Shown piece after piece: positions 42,520 through 49,362 of a stretch of DNA of 64,000 bases; within the stretch, counting starts at the first letter, position 1; each line of letters starts with the position of its first letter. This DNA is from Algoriphagus iocasae (GTDB taxonomy: Bacteria > Bacteroidota > Bacteroidia > Cytophagales > Cyclobacteriaceae): assembly GCF_014206875.1 (NCBI RefSeq), contig NZ_JACIJO010000002.1, forward strand, positions 62,001 to 126,000. Reading direction: 5' to 3'. The notes under the pieces are model-generated. The model was not told where the DNA came from and made no database searches. It was given only the letters and a program-made list of their open reading frames with translations. A program made the position numbers and the translations under genes.

Positions 42520-42708
42520 TTAAAATAAATCATAAAACCATGTCATGATGTTTTCGAATCCCAAATCGATCACCCCGATAAACAAGGCAAAGATTAAAGA
42601 TGCTACTAGCACCAACACTGCACTATTTTGAAGAAAAGAAAACTTCGGCCATGTGACCTTATTTTTCATTTCATCATACGACTCCAGAACAAAGTTTTTT
42701 AGATTCAT
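42520..42708 (-). CDS. secE: Protein translocase subunit SecE
   Basis: SecE clamps SecY (gene at 14502) in the inner membrane. The 62-residue, single-helix form is the short version, with the conserved ESYDEMKNKVTWPKFSFLQN and one membrane segment at about 27-48. It lies between tRNA-Trp and nusG, the classic arrangement. Confidence 0.95.
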   Translation of the reverse strand: MNLKNFVLESYDEMKNKVTWPKFSFLQNSAVLVLVASLIFALFIGVIDLGFENIMTWFYDLF

Positions 42709-42722
42709 AGTGTAATACTTAC

Positions 42723-42796
42723 TGGCACGGGCAGAGAGATTCGAACTCCCATCAACGGTTTTGGAGACCGCTATTCTGCCATTGAACTATGCCCGT
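42723..42796 (-). tRNA. tRNA-Trp (anticodon CCA)
   Basis: The minus strand folds as a 74-nt tRNA with acceptor ACGGGCA/TGCCCGT, discriminator G and an encoded CCA end. The D arm carries GTTCAATGGCAGAAT, the anticodon loop is CTCCAAA with anticodon CCA, and the T arm is GGGAGTTCGAATCTC. It lies between tuf and secE, 14 bases upstream of secE's start, and was probably cut from the secE transcript. Confidence 0.97.
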
Positions 42797-42824
42797 GTAA
42801 ATGAACGCACCGCTAATGGGAACG

Positions 42825-42856
42825 CAAAATTAGGTATTGTTCAATAAAGAAACAAA
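42825..42856 (-). promoter_or_regulatory. Putative promoter of tRNA-Trp-secE-nusG-rplKAJL-rpoBC
   Basis: On the minus strand TTTG (42856-42853), 20 bases, then TAATTTTG (42832-42825), followed by GCGTTCCC. The distance from the -7 box to the tRNA-Trp 5' end is about 28 bases. It overlaps the base of the tuf terminator stem by two bases, an arrangement that would let the block restart right after tuf. Confidence 0.7.
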
Positions 42857-42886
42857 TGCGATCCCAAAAAATTTCAGGATCGCATT
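42855..42886 (-). terminator. Hairpin terminator after tuf
   Basis: A 10-bp stem AATGCGATCC / GGATCGCATT with a 12-base loop lies 22 bases past the tuf stop and is followed on the minus strand by T-rich TGTTTCTTT. The imperfect T tract suggests partial termination, so some transcripts may continue into tRNA-Trp and secE. Confidence 0.7.
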
Positions 42887-42907
42887 GTTCAATATATCAG
42901 AAATTGA

Positions 42908-44095
42908 TTAGTCTAGGATTTCTGTAACCTGTCCAGCACCTACAGTTCTACCACCTTCACGGATAGCAAAACGAAGTCCTTTCTCAAGAGCAACTGCATT
43001 TAGCAAGTTAACTTCGATAGTTACGTTATCACCTGGCATTACCATTTCAACGTTTTCTGGAAGTTTGATCTCTCCAGTTACGTCTGTAGTTCTAAGGTAG
43101 AACTGTGGACGATACTTGTTGAAGAATGGAGTGTGACGTCCACCTTCTTCTTTAGAAAGAACGTAAACTTCAGCTTTGAAGTGAGCGTGAGGCTTCACAG
43201 ATCCTGGCTTACAGATGATCATACCACGCTTGATTTGTGCTTTTTCAATACCTCTAAGCAACAAACCTACGTTATCACCAGCTTCACCTCTGTCAAGAAT
43301 CTTACGGAACATCTCAACACCAGTTACTGTAGACTTAAGTCCTTCAGCACCCATACCGATGATATCCACAGGGTCACCAGAGTTGATAACACCTCTTTCG
43401 ATTCTACCAGTAGCAACAGTACCACGACCAGTGATCGAGAATACGTCTTCTACAGGCATCAAAAATTCTTTATCTACAGCACGCTCAGGAAGAGGAATGT
43501 ACTCATCCACTGCGTTCATCAATTCCATCACAGTCTCAACCCACTTCTCTTCACCGTTCAATGCACCTAGTGCAGAACCAGCGATTACAGGGATATTATC
43601 ACCGTCGAATTCATAGAAAGAAAGCAATTCTCTAACTTCCATTTCTACAAGTTCAAGAAGTTCTGGATCATCCACCATGTCCACTTTGTTCATGAACACT
43701 ACTAGAGCTGGAACACCTACCTGGCGAGCCAAAAGGATGTGCTCTCTAGTTTGTGGCATTGGTCCGTCAGTAGCTGCTACCACAAGGATAGCGCCGTCCA
43801 TCTGGGCTGCACCCGTTACCATGTTCTTAACGTAATCGGCGTGACCTGGACAGTCTACGTGTGCGTAGTGTCTTTTGTCAGTTTGATATTCTACGTGAGA
43901 GGTGTTAATGGTAATACCTCTTTCTTTTTCTTCTGGAGCGTTGTCGATAGAAGAGAAATCTCTTAATTCAGATAGACCCTTACTAGCCAAAACGGTAGTG
44001 ATGGCAGCAGTCAAAGTGGTCTTTCCATGATCTACGTGACCAATCGTACCGATATTAACGTGCGGCTTGGAACGGTCGAATTGTGCTTTTGCCAT
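42908..44095 (-). CDS. tuf: Elongation factor Tu
   Basis: It delivers aminoacyl-tRNA to the ribosome as a GTP complex. The 395-residue protein has the P-loop [10 protein letters not shown] near 19-28, the switch [34 protein letters not shown], and the guanine motif NKVDMV, followed by beta-barrel domains 2 and 3. This is the only tuf gene in the window: the str operon at 25-28 kb has none. It is flanked by tRNA genes on both sides. Confidence 0.98.
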   Translation of the reverse strand: MAKAQFDRSKPHVNIGTIGHVDHGKTTLTAAITTVLASKGLSELRDFSSIDNAPEEKERGITINTSHVEYQTDKRHYAHVDCPGHADYVKNMVTGAAQMDGAILVVAATDGPMPQTREHILLARQVGVPALVVFMNKVDMVDDPELLELVEMEVRELLSFYEFDGDNIPVIAGSALGALNGEEKWVETVMELMNAVDEYIPLPERAVDKEFLMPVEDVFSITGRGTVATGRIERGVINSGDPVDIIGMGAEGLKSTVTGVEMFRKILDRGEAGDNVGLLLRGIEKAQIKRGMIICKPGSVKPHAHFKAEVYVLSKEEGGRHTPFFNKYRPQFYLRTTDVTGEIKLPENVEMVMPGDNVTIEVNLLNAVALEKGLRFAIREGGRTVGAGQVTEILD

Positions 44096-44155
44096 GCGTG
44101 AAAATCCTCAGTTTAAGTTTAAAGATATGTTTATTTAATTTATTAAAGCCGTATG

Positions 44156-44227
44156 AGCCAACGACGGGATTTGAACCCGTGACCCCTTCCTTACCAAGGA
44201 AGTACTCTACCCCTGAGCTACGTCGGC
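44156..44227 (-). tRNA. tRNA-Thr (anticodon GGT)
   Basis: The minus strand folds as a 72-nt tRNA: acceptor GCCGACG/CGTTGGC with one G-T pair, D arm GCTCAGGGGTAGAGT, anticodon stem CTTCC/GGAAG with loop TTGGTAA, and T arm CGGGTTCAAATCCCG. No CCA is encoded (the next bases are CAT), unlike tRNA-Trp and tRNA-Tyr here. It lies 60 bases upstream of the tuf start. Confidence 0.97.
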
Positions 44228-44236
44228 TTAAGCCCG

Positions 44237-44258
44237 ATACTTTTCCTAAGAAAAGTAT
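44237..44258 (-). other. Hairpin in the tRNA-Gly to tRNA-Thr spacer
   Basis: ATACTTTTC pairs with GAAAAGTAT across CTAA, filling the spacer between the two tRNA genes. It has no T tract and both neighbours need processing, so a cleavage or folding signal in the tRNA precursor is more likely than termination. Confidence 0.5.
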
Positions 44259-44260
44259 AG

Positions 44261-44333
44261 AGCGGGAGACGAGGCTCGAACCCGCGACCTGCAGCTTGGA
44301 AGGCTGCCGCTCTACCAACTGAGCTACTCCCGC
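44261..44333 (-). tRNA. tRNA-Gly (anticodon TCC)
   Basis: The minus strand folds as a 73-nt tRNA: acceptor GCGGGAG/CTCCCGC, D arm GCTCAGTTGGTAGAGC, anticodon stem GCAGC/GCTGC with loop CTTCCAA, T arm CGGGTTCGAGCCTCG. No CCA is encoded. It is second in the Tyr-Gly-Thr cluster. Confidence 0.97.
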
Positions 44334-44368
44334 TTATTTCCGGCTAAGCCGAATTTTTTAAAGCCCTG

Positions 44369-44400
44369 CAAAACTAAGAAAAAAATTTTGCATTCGGCAA
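44369..44400 (-). promoter_or_regulatory. Possible internal promoter upstream of tRNA-Gly
   Basis: In the 67-base spacer after tRNA-Tyr the minus strand has TAGTTTTG (44376-44369) followed by GCAGGGC, like the other translation promoters. The only -33-like element is TTG at 21 bases (44400-44398), directly after the encoded CCA of tRNA-Tyr. The match is incomplete. Confidence 0.35.
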
Positions 44401-44486
44401 TGGTGGGGGAAACAGGATTCGAACCTGTGAAGACATAAGTCAACGGATTTACAGTCCGTCCCAGTTGGCCGCTTTGGTATTCCCCC
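44401..44486 (-). tRNA. tRNA-Tyr (anticodon GTA)
   Basis: The minus strand folds as an 86-nt class II tRNA: acceptor GGGGGAA/TTCCCCC, discriminator A and encoded CCA, anticodon stem ACGGA/TCCGT with loop CTGTAAA, a long variable arm after it, and T arm CAGGTTCGAATCCTG. It is the first gene of the Tyr-Gly-Thr-tuf cluster. Confidence 0.97.
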
Positions 44487-44543
44487 AACTTTTCGTCACT
44501 TCTAACAGCTCTCTTTCGATGACCTATCTGTCGTAACGGATGG

Positions 44544-44574
44544 CAAAATTATAGCCTTTTCTGAAAGTATCAAA
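44544..44574 (-). promoter_or_regulatory. Promoter of the tRNA-Tyr-Gly-Thr-tuf unit
   Basis: On the minus strand TTTG (44574-44571), 19 bases, then TAATTTTG (44551-44544), followed by GCCATCC. It is an exact match to the Bacteroidota form and lies 58 bases ahead of the mature tRNA-Tyr 5' end. Confidence 0.8.
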
Positions 44575-44638
44575 GCTTGTTTTTCAAATTTGATGAGATT
44601 TTATTCACTATTCTCACAAATAACTAAAAATCAATAGA

Positions 44639-47281
44639 TTAATTTTCATCTAAAAGAGCCTCCATGAAATAATCATAGTAACTTTTTAATTCCGGATCCT
44701 TTTCCCTTGATGCAATTTTAGAAATCTCTTCTACCACTTGCTGATCATCCGAAAAGGCCAAAATAGCCTGGAAAGCCCCTAATCGGATGAAATTCATCGA
44801 TGAAAACTCCATTTTTTCTTTCAGCTTTTCAACAGCCATCGCTTTTCCCTCTTCTGGGAATCTACTGAAATACTCCCCATAATATCCCAAGAAGAAATAA
44901 AGTCCCTCCCCAGAAAGTTTTTCCATTTTTTCATGAAACCACTCTCCTTTACCCATCACAGGCTTGGATATAAAATATTCTGAAACCGGAATGACATACC
45001 TGAAATTATCTTCCTCAGAAAATTTCTCAACCAATTCCTCACTCAATTCATACCCTTCTATGGCTGTCAAACCCATCAAAGCAGAACTAGACACCAATAC
45101 AGAAGGATCATTTGCCAGTTTCAGTAATTCATCCAGATATTTTTCTGCATCAAACGCAGCCAAAACATCTATCGCTCCGGCTCTCACCGAATTTTTGGTC
45201 TGAATCTGAATGATTTGATTCAATTGATTTTCAAGTTCAGGATTTTCTGAAATCCATTCTGTATGGCTTTGCAATACTCCTAAAGCAAATTCCCTGACTG
45301 ACCAAAAATTATCCTGAATAGCTTTTGGTATCAAATTTTTCAACTCCTCAGTAGCTTCTTTGGCCACCAAGCTGTCCAAAGCTTCATACCTGGCAATTCC
45401 CAATTCTGATCTTTCAAATTGCCTTACCCATTGTTCTTTGGAAACATCCTGCACTTTTTTCGTTAACAGATCTTTTCCCTCGTCAAAGAAAACCAAGTCC
45501 GTCGGGGTACCATTTTCCAGTGCAAATTGCTGGAATGATTCCTTGAGCAAAAAACTTTTTACCTTTCTAACATTTCCTTCGTACCAACTCACTTCAAATG
45601 GTATTTGGTACAATGGTGTAGAGCCTAAATCCTGTAATTGGGTAATTGAGACCAAAATGTTTTCAGGAACTGAATAGTCAATTTCTACAAAAAGCTCAGG
45701 ATGCCCTTTGGCCATAAACCACTGATTAAAAAACCAATTCAAGTCCTCCCCTTTCACCTCCTCAAATGCTTGTCTCAAATCGTGAATTTCTACACTAGAA
45801 AAGGCGTGTTCCTTCAAATAAAGATTTAATCCTGTAAAGAATGCTTCATCTCCCAAGTATTTGCGCAGCATATGTAATACCACTCCGCTCTTTGCATAGC
45901 TATGAGAATCAAACATGTCCTCAGAATCCTCATATTGGTATCGAATCAAATCGACTTGCTTACTCAAAGCTTCCTGAAAATAAGTTTCCATTTCAGCCAC
46001 CAATTTTAAAGCGGCTTGGTCCTTTCCGTAATAATGTTCATTCCACAGATACTCACTGTAGTTCGCAAAACCTTCATTTAGCGGGAGGTTGGCCCAGGAC
46101 TCTGTGGTGACATAATCGCCAAACCACTGGTGAAAAAGCTCATGAGCAATTATGTAATCCCACTCCGAATCAATTGCCTCATTTTCGTTCAACCGCAATT
46201 CTTCCATGAAAATGGAAACAGTGGTATTCTCCATTGCTCCTGAAACAAAATCTTTCACTACCACTTGATCATATTTAGGCCAAGGGTAATTCACTCCTAA
46301 TTTTTCTGAAAAAAACTGAAGCATTTTTGGAGTGTTCTTAAACACTATCTCTGCTCCTTTTTCATAGCCTTTCTCTACAAAGTACCGTACAGGGATCCCA
46401 TTCCATTCAGTTTCCACTTGACCGAAATCCCCCATTGCAAATGCAGCCAAATATGGTGCATGTGGTTTTTTCATTTCCCAATAATCAACATGAGATCCAT
46501 TTTCCAAATCCACCTGATCCACTAATTCCCCATTTCCAATAGAAATCATCGAATCCGGAACTGTCAATTTGAAGAGCTGAGTCATCCTTTCGTTGGGATG
46601 ATCTATCGTAGGAAACCACTTAGAATTATGCTGCGTCTCTCCTTGCGTCCAAATCATCGTAGGGCGCAATGGATCTTCTCCCTTCGGATCAATAAAGTAC
46701 AAACCTTTTGTATCTGTGATCGCAGTGCTTCCATTTCCTGAATTCATTTCTGGAAAGGCATTATATGAAAAAGCAAGGTTAAACGTGTCTTCTTTTTCCA
46801 TCAACCGGGGAAGTGGGATCATCAGTTGCTGGCCGTCATAGGTATACCCAACGCTTGCACTATCTCCTTGATAGACAACATAAACTTTACCTACTTCGAA
46901 ATCCTGGGCGTCAAGCGTCACTGACTTTATTGCCGCGAAATATGGCTTCATTGTCAAAACAGCTTTCCCTAGAACTGTTTGATTTTCAAAATCAAAATCC
47001 AACTCCAAATCAGTATGAATCAGATCAACTTCTCTCTTAGCTGAACCTTTGTAGTTTGCAATTTCAAACTCTTTTGCTTGAATCTGTTGGATCAGTTGAA
47101 GTGTGTCAATCCCTTTTTCTTCTTCTATTTCAATTCCTATTTCTTCATCAGGCTCATCTATTTCTGTATCAGGAATATTTTCTGAAGACTTACATGAACT
47201 CATCAAAATCAAAAGGGAAGTAAATCCAAACAGGGTGGACTTTTGCAAAATTTCTTTTGCCTTAGTTTGCAATTGTTTCAT
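44639..47281 (-). CDS. M1 family zinc aminopeptidase, lipoprotein
   Basis: It trims N-terminal residues from peptides, most likely in the periplasm. The 880-residue protein has a lipoprotein signal (TSLLILMSSC, cysteine near residue 30) followed by an acidic linker. The exopeptidase motif GAMENTT and the zinc motif HELFHQWFGDYV near residue 380, with the third ligand in LNEGFANY, are complete, so it should be active. A C-terminal helical HEAT-like region fills the last 300 residues. It is a single gene, divergent from the biotin carrier gene, with start codons 66 bases apart. Confidence 0.94.
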   Translation of the reverse strand: MKQLQTKAKEILQKSTLFGFTSLLILMSSCKSSENIPDTEIDEPDEEIGIEIEEEKGIDTLQLIQQIQAKEFEIANYKGSAKREVDLIHTDLELDFDFENQTVLGKAVLTMKPYFAAIKSVTLDAQDFEVGKVYVVYQGDSASVGYTYDGQQLMIPLPRLMEKEDTFNLAFSYNAFPEMNSGNGSTAITDTKGLYFIDPKGEDPLRPTMIWTQGETQHNSKWFPTIDHPNERMTQLFKLTVPDSMISIGNGELVDQVDLENGSHVDYWEMKKPHAPYLAAFAMGDFGQVETEWNGIPVRYFVEKGYEKGAEIVFKNTPKMLQFFSEKLGVNYPWPKYDQVVVKDFVSGAMENTTVSIFMEELRLNENEAIDSEWDYIIAHELFHQWFGDYVTTESWANLPLNEGFANYSEYLWNEHYYGKDQAALKLVAEMETYFQEALSKQVDLIRYQYEDSEDMFDSHSYAKSGVVLHMLRKYLGDEAFFTGLNLYLKEHAFSSVEIHDLRQAFEEVKGEDLNWFFNQWFMAKGHPELFVEIDYSVPENILVSITQLQDLGSTPLYQIPFEVSWYEGNVRKVKSFLLKESFQQFALENGTPTDLVFFDEGKDLLTKKVQDVSKEQWVRQFERSELGIARYEALDSLVAKEATEELKNLIPKAIQDNFWSVREFALGVLQSHTEWISENPELENQLNQIIQIQTKNSVRAGAIDVLAAFDAEKYLDELLKLANDPSVLVSSSALMGLTAIEGYELSEELVEKFSEEDNFRYVIPVSEYFISKPVMGKGEWFHEKMEKLSGEGLYFFLGYYGEYFSRFPEEGKAMAVEKLKEKMEFSSMNFIRLGAFQAILAFSDDQQVVEEISKIASREKDPELKSYYDYFMEALLDEN

Positions 47282-47346
47282 ATTTGAGAAAAAAAGGAAA
47301 TGCCGAAAAGTTCGGGATTTGTAATTTCAGCTTCAAATTAACAGGA

Positions 47347-47841
47347 ATGTTTTCAGTATCTATCCAAGATGAAATCTATTCGGTCGAAAAGAACGATGAT
47401 TTGACACTCATTAACGGCAAATCAATCGATCTGGATATCGAGTGGGTTTCAGCAAGAAAAGTCCATTTAATTCGGGACAATCAATCCATAGAAGCAGAGT
47501 TGATTTCCTTTGAAAAGGAAACGAAGACCATCCAAATCCGCCTAGGAGATAAAATCGCTTCGCTTCAGGTGAAGGATCGATTTGATCTTTTGCTGGAAAA
47601 AATGGGTATGAATAATCTTAGCGCTGCTGCAGTAAAAGACATCAAAGCCCCAATGCCTGGGTTGATTTTGGAACTCAAAGTAAAAGCAGGTGACGAGGTA
47701 AAAAAAGGGGATGTAGTCTTGATTTTAGAGGCAATGAAAATGGAAAATATAATCAAAGCCCCTGGAGATGGAACGGTCAAAGCTGTCAAAGTGAAGCTCA
47801 AAGAAAGTGTCGAAAAAAATCAGGTTTTGATTCAATTCTAG
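47347..47841 (+). CDS. Biotin/lipoyl carrier protein of an acyl-CoA carboxylase
   Basis: From the ATG at 47347 the product is 164 residues; an open frame runs 21 codons further upstream, but those codons look like leader sequence. The C-terminal 75 residues are a biotinyl domain with the attachment motif EAMKMEN, with K131 as the biotinylated lysine, preceded by the PMPGLILEL hinge region. The N-terminal half resembles the extra domain of carrier subunits from propionyl- or methylcrotonyl-type carboxylases. No carboxylase or transferase gene is adjacent, so its partner is encoded elsewhere. Attachment of lipoate instead of biotin is unlikely, given the MKM motif. Confidence 0.85.
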   Translation: MFSVSIQDEIYSVEKNDDLTLINGKSIDLDIEWVSARKVHLIRDNQSIEAELISFEKETKTIQIRLGDKIASLQVKDRFDLLLEKMGMNNLSAAAVKDIKAPMPGLILELKVKAGDEVKKGDVVLILEAMKMENIIKAPGDGTVKAVKVKLKESVEKNQVLIQF

Positions 47842-47905
47842 CCATTCGAGGGAAATTCCAAAGGGCAAAAATGACATTTGCTCTAGCATAATGAGATGAA
47901 GGAAT

Positions 47906-47913
47906 TATATTTG
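47906..47913 (+). promoter_or_regulatory. Candidate -7 box of pyrH-frr
   Basis: TATATTTG matches TAnnTTTG 59 bases before the pyrH start. The nearest TTTG upstream is 25 bases away rather than about 19, so the promoter call is tentative. The box is followed by TCGG, unlike the translation promoters. Confidence 0.35.
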
Positions 47914-47972
47914 TCGGATTATTTAATCTAAAACATTCCAATCAACCAACTCCTTTGCAAATAAATCCATCT

Positions 47973-48683
47973 ATGAAATACAAGAGAATACTGCTCAAAC
48001 TAAGCGGAGAGGCACTAATGGGCGAGAAAAATTACGGAATCGATCCAGATAGACTTCAGCAATACACCCAGGAAATTTTGAAAGTGAAGGAAATGGGTGT
48101 TGAAATTGCAATCGTAATCGGTGGGGGCAACATTTTTAGAGGAGTTCAAGCAGCTCAATCAGGCATCGATCGTGTTCAGGGAGATTATATGGGCATGTTA
48201 GCCACCTTGATCAATGCAATGGCTTTGCAAAGCGCCTTAGAAAAGGGTGGAATGTACACCAGACTGATGTCCGGGATCAAAATCGAAAGCGTTTGTGAGC
48301 CATTTATCCGTAGAAGAGCCATCCGCCACTTGGAAAAAGGAAGAATTGTGATTTTTGGAGCAGGAATAGGTAATCCTTATTTTACTACTGACTCTACTGC
48401 CAGTTTGAGAGCAATTGAAGTAGAAGCTGATGTCGTTCTTAAAGGAACCCGTGTGGATGGAGTTTATACCGCAGACCCTGAAAAAGACGCGACAGCAACA
48501 AAATATAAGACTATATCTTTCACCGAAGTGTATGAGAAAAACTTGAATGTCATGGACATGACGGCTTTTACACTTTGTCAGGAAAACAACCTGCCAATCA
48601 TCGTGTTTGACATGAACAAAGCAGGGAATTTGAGTAAACTCGTAGAAGGAGAGGAAGTTGGAACATTGATTACAACACTTTAA
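47973..48683 (+). CDS. pyrH: UMP kinase
   Basis: It phosphorylates UMP to UDP in the cytosol and, in other bacteria, is allosterically tuned by GTP and UTP. The 236-residue start is the ATG giving [17 protein letters not shown]; an open extension upstream from a TTG at 47955 is not family-like. Motifs include [11 protein letters not shown] near 52-62, and [11 protein letters not shown] and [13 protein letters not shown] in the amino-acid-kinase fold. It precedes frr by 10 bases, the usual order. Confidence 0.97.
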   Translation: MKYKRILLKLSGEALMGEKNYGIDPDRLQQYTQEILKVKEMGVEIAIVIGGGNIFRGVQAAQSGIDRVQGDYMGMLATLINAMALQSALEKGGMYTRLMSGIKIESVCEPFIRRRAIRHLEKGRIVIFGAGIGNPYFTTDSTASLRAIEVEADVVLKGTRVDGVYTADPEKDATATKYKTISFTEVYEKNLNVMDMTAFTLCQENNLPIIVFDMNKAGNLSKLVEGEEVGTLITTL

Positions 48684-48693
48684 GCTTAAGAAA

Positions 48694-49254
48694 ATGGAAG
48701 AAATCGAATTATTCTTAGATGAGGCCAAAGAATTGATGCAAAAAGCAGTGGACCATACTGCTTCAGAATTATTGAAGATCCGTGCTGGTAAAGCCATGCC
48801 GAACCTTTTGGATGGAATCATGGTGCAATACTATGGTGCTCCCACCCCACTTTCTCAAGTGGCTTCTGTCAACACTCCTGATGCAAGAACGCTTTCTATC
48901 AAGCCTTGGGAAAAGAACCTAATCAGTGAAATAGAAAAAGCTATTATCAACTCTGATTTGGGTCTTGCACCGCAAAATAACGGGGAGTTGATCATTTTGA
49001 CGATTCCGGCACTTACTACAGAGCGAAGAATCAACTTGGTAAAACAGGCTAAAAACGAGTGCGAAAATGGTAAAATCTCTATTCGAACAGTTAGAAAAGA
49101 CACCAATGACTCATTGAAAAAACTTCAGAAAGAAGGTGCTTCTGAAGATGAAATCAAAAGAGCTGAAGATCAAGTTCAAAAATTAACGGATCAATACTCT
49201 TCCAAAGTGGATGACTTGTTTGTGAAAAAGGAAGCAGACATTATGAAAGTCTAA
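48694..49254 (+). CDS. frr: Ribosome recycling factor
   Basis: RRF splits post-termination ribosomes together with EF-G (fusA at 25220). The 186-residue protein has the three-helix domain I with RAGKAMPNLLDGIMVQYYGA and domain II, ending EADIMKV. It is co-transcribed with pyrH and ends at the terminator 49270-49306. Confidence 0.98.
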   Translation: MEEIELFLDEAKELMQKAVDHTASELLKIRAGKAMPNLLDGIMVQYYGAPTPLSQVASVNTPDARTLSIKPWEKNLISEIEKAIINSDLGLAPQNNGELIILTIPALTTERRINLVKQAKNECENGKISIRTVRKDTNDSLKKLQKEGASEDEIKRAEDQVQKLTDQYSSKVDDLFVKKEADIMKV

Positions 49255-49269
49255 TAGAAGATTGATTCA

Positions 49270-49306
49270 AAAAAAGCGCTGAAATAGTTAATTCAGCGCT
49301 TTTTTT
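49270..49306. terminator. Bidirectional terminator between frr and the DUF5686 gene
   Basis: A stem formed by AAAAAAAGCGCTGAA and TTCAGCGCTTTTTTT with an eight-base loop has T runs on both strands. It sits 16 bases past frr and about 57 bases past the end of the convergent DUF5686 gene, so it can serve both. Confidence 0.9.
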
Positions 49307-49362
49307 ATTTGTGAAAGACTTACAAAAGAATTGGATAAATTGAGTTCAGCTTTCCCTTCAAA

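Noticed and set aside
44055..44318. Minus-strand open frame across tRNA-Gly and tRNA-Thr
   Set aside because: It runs through structural tRNA genes; the tRNA folds are strong and the frame has no protein-like features.
47284..47346. Upstream 21-codon extension of the biotin carrier protein
   Set aside because: It overlaps the divergent start region of the aminopeptidase and lacks similarity to carrier N-termini; the ATG at 47347 is preferred.
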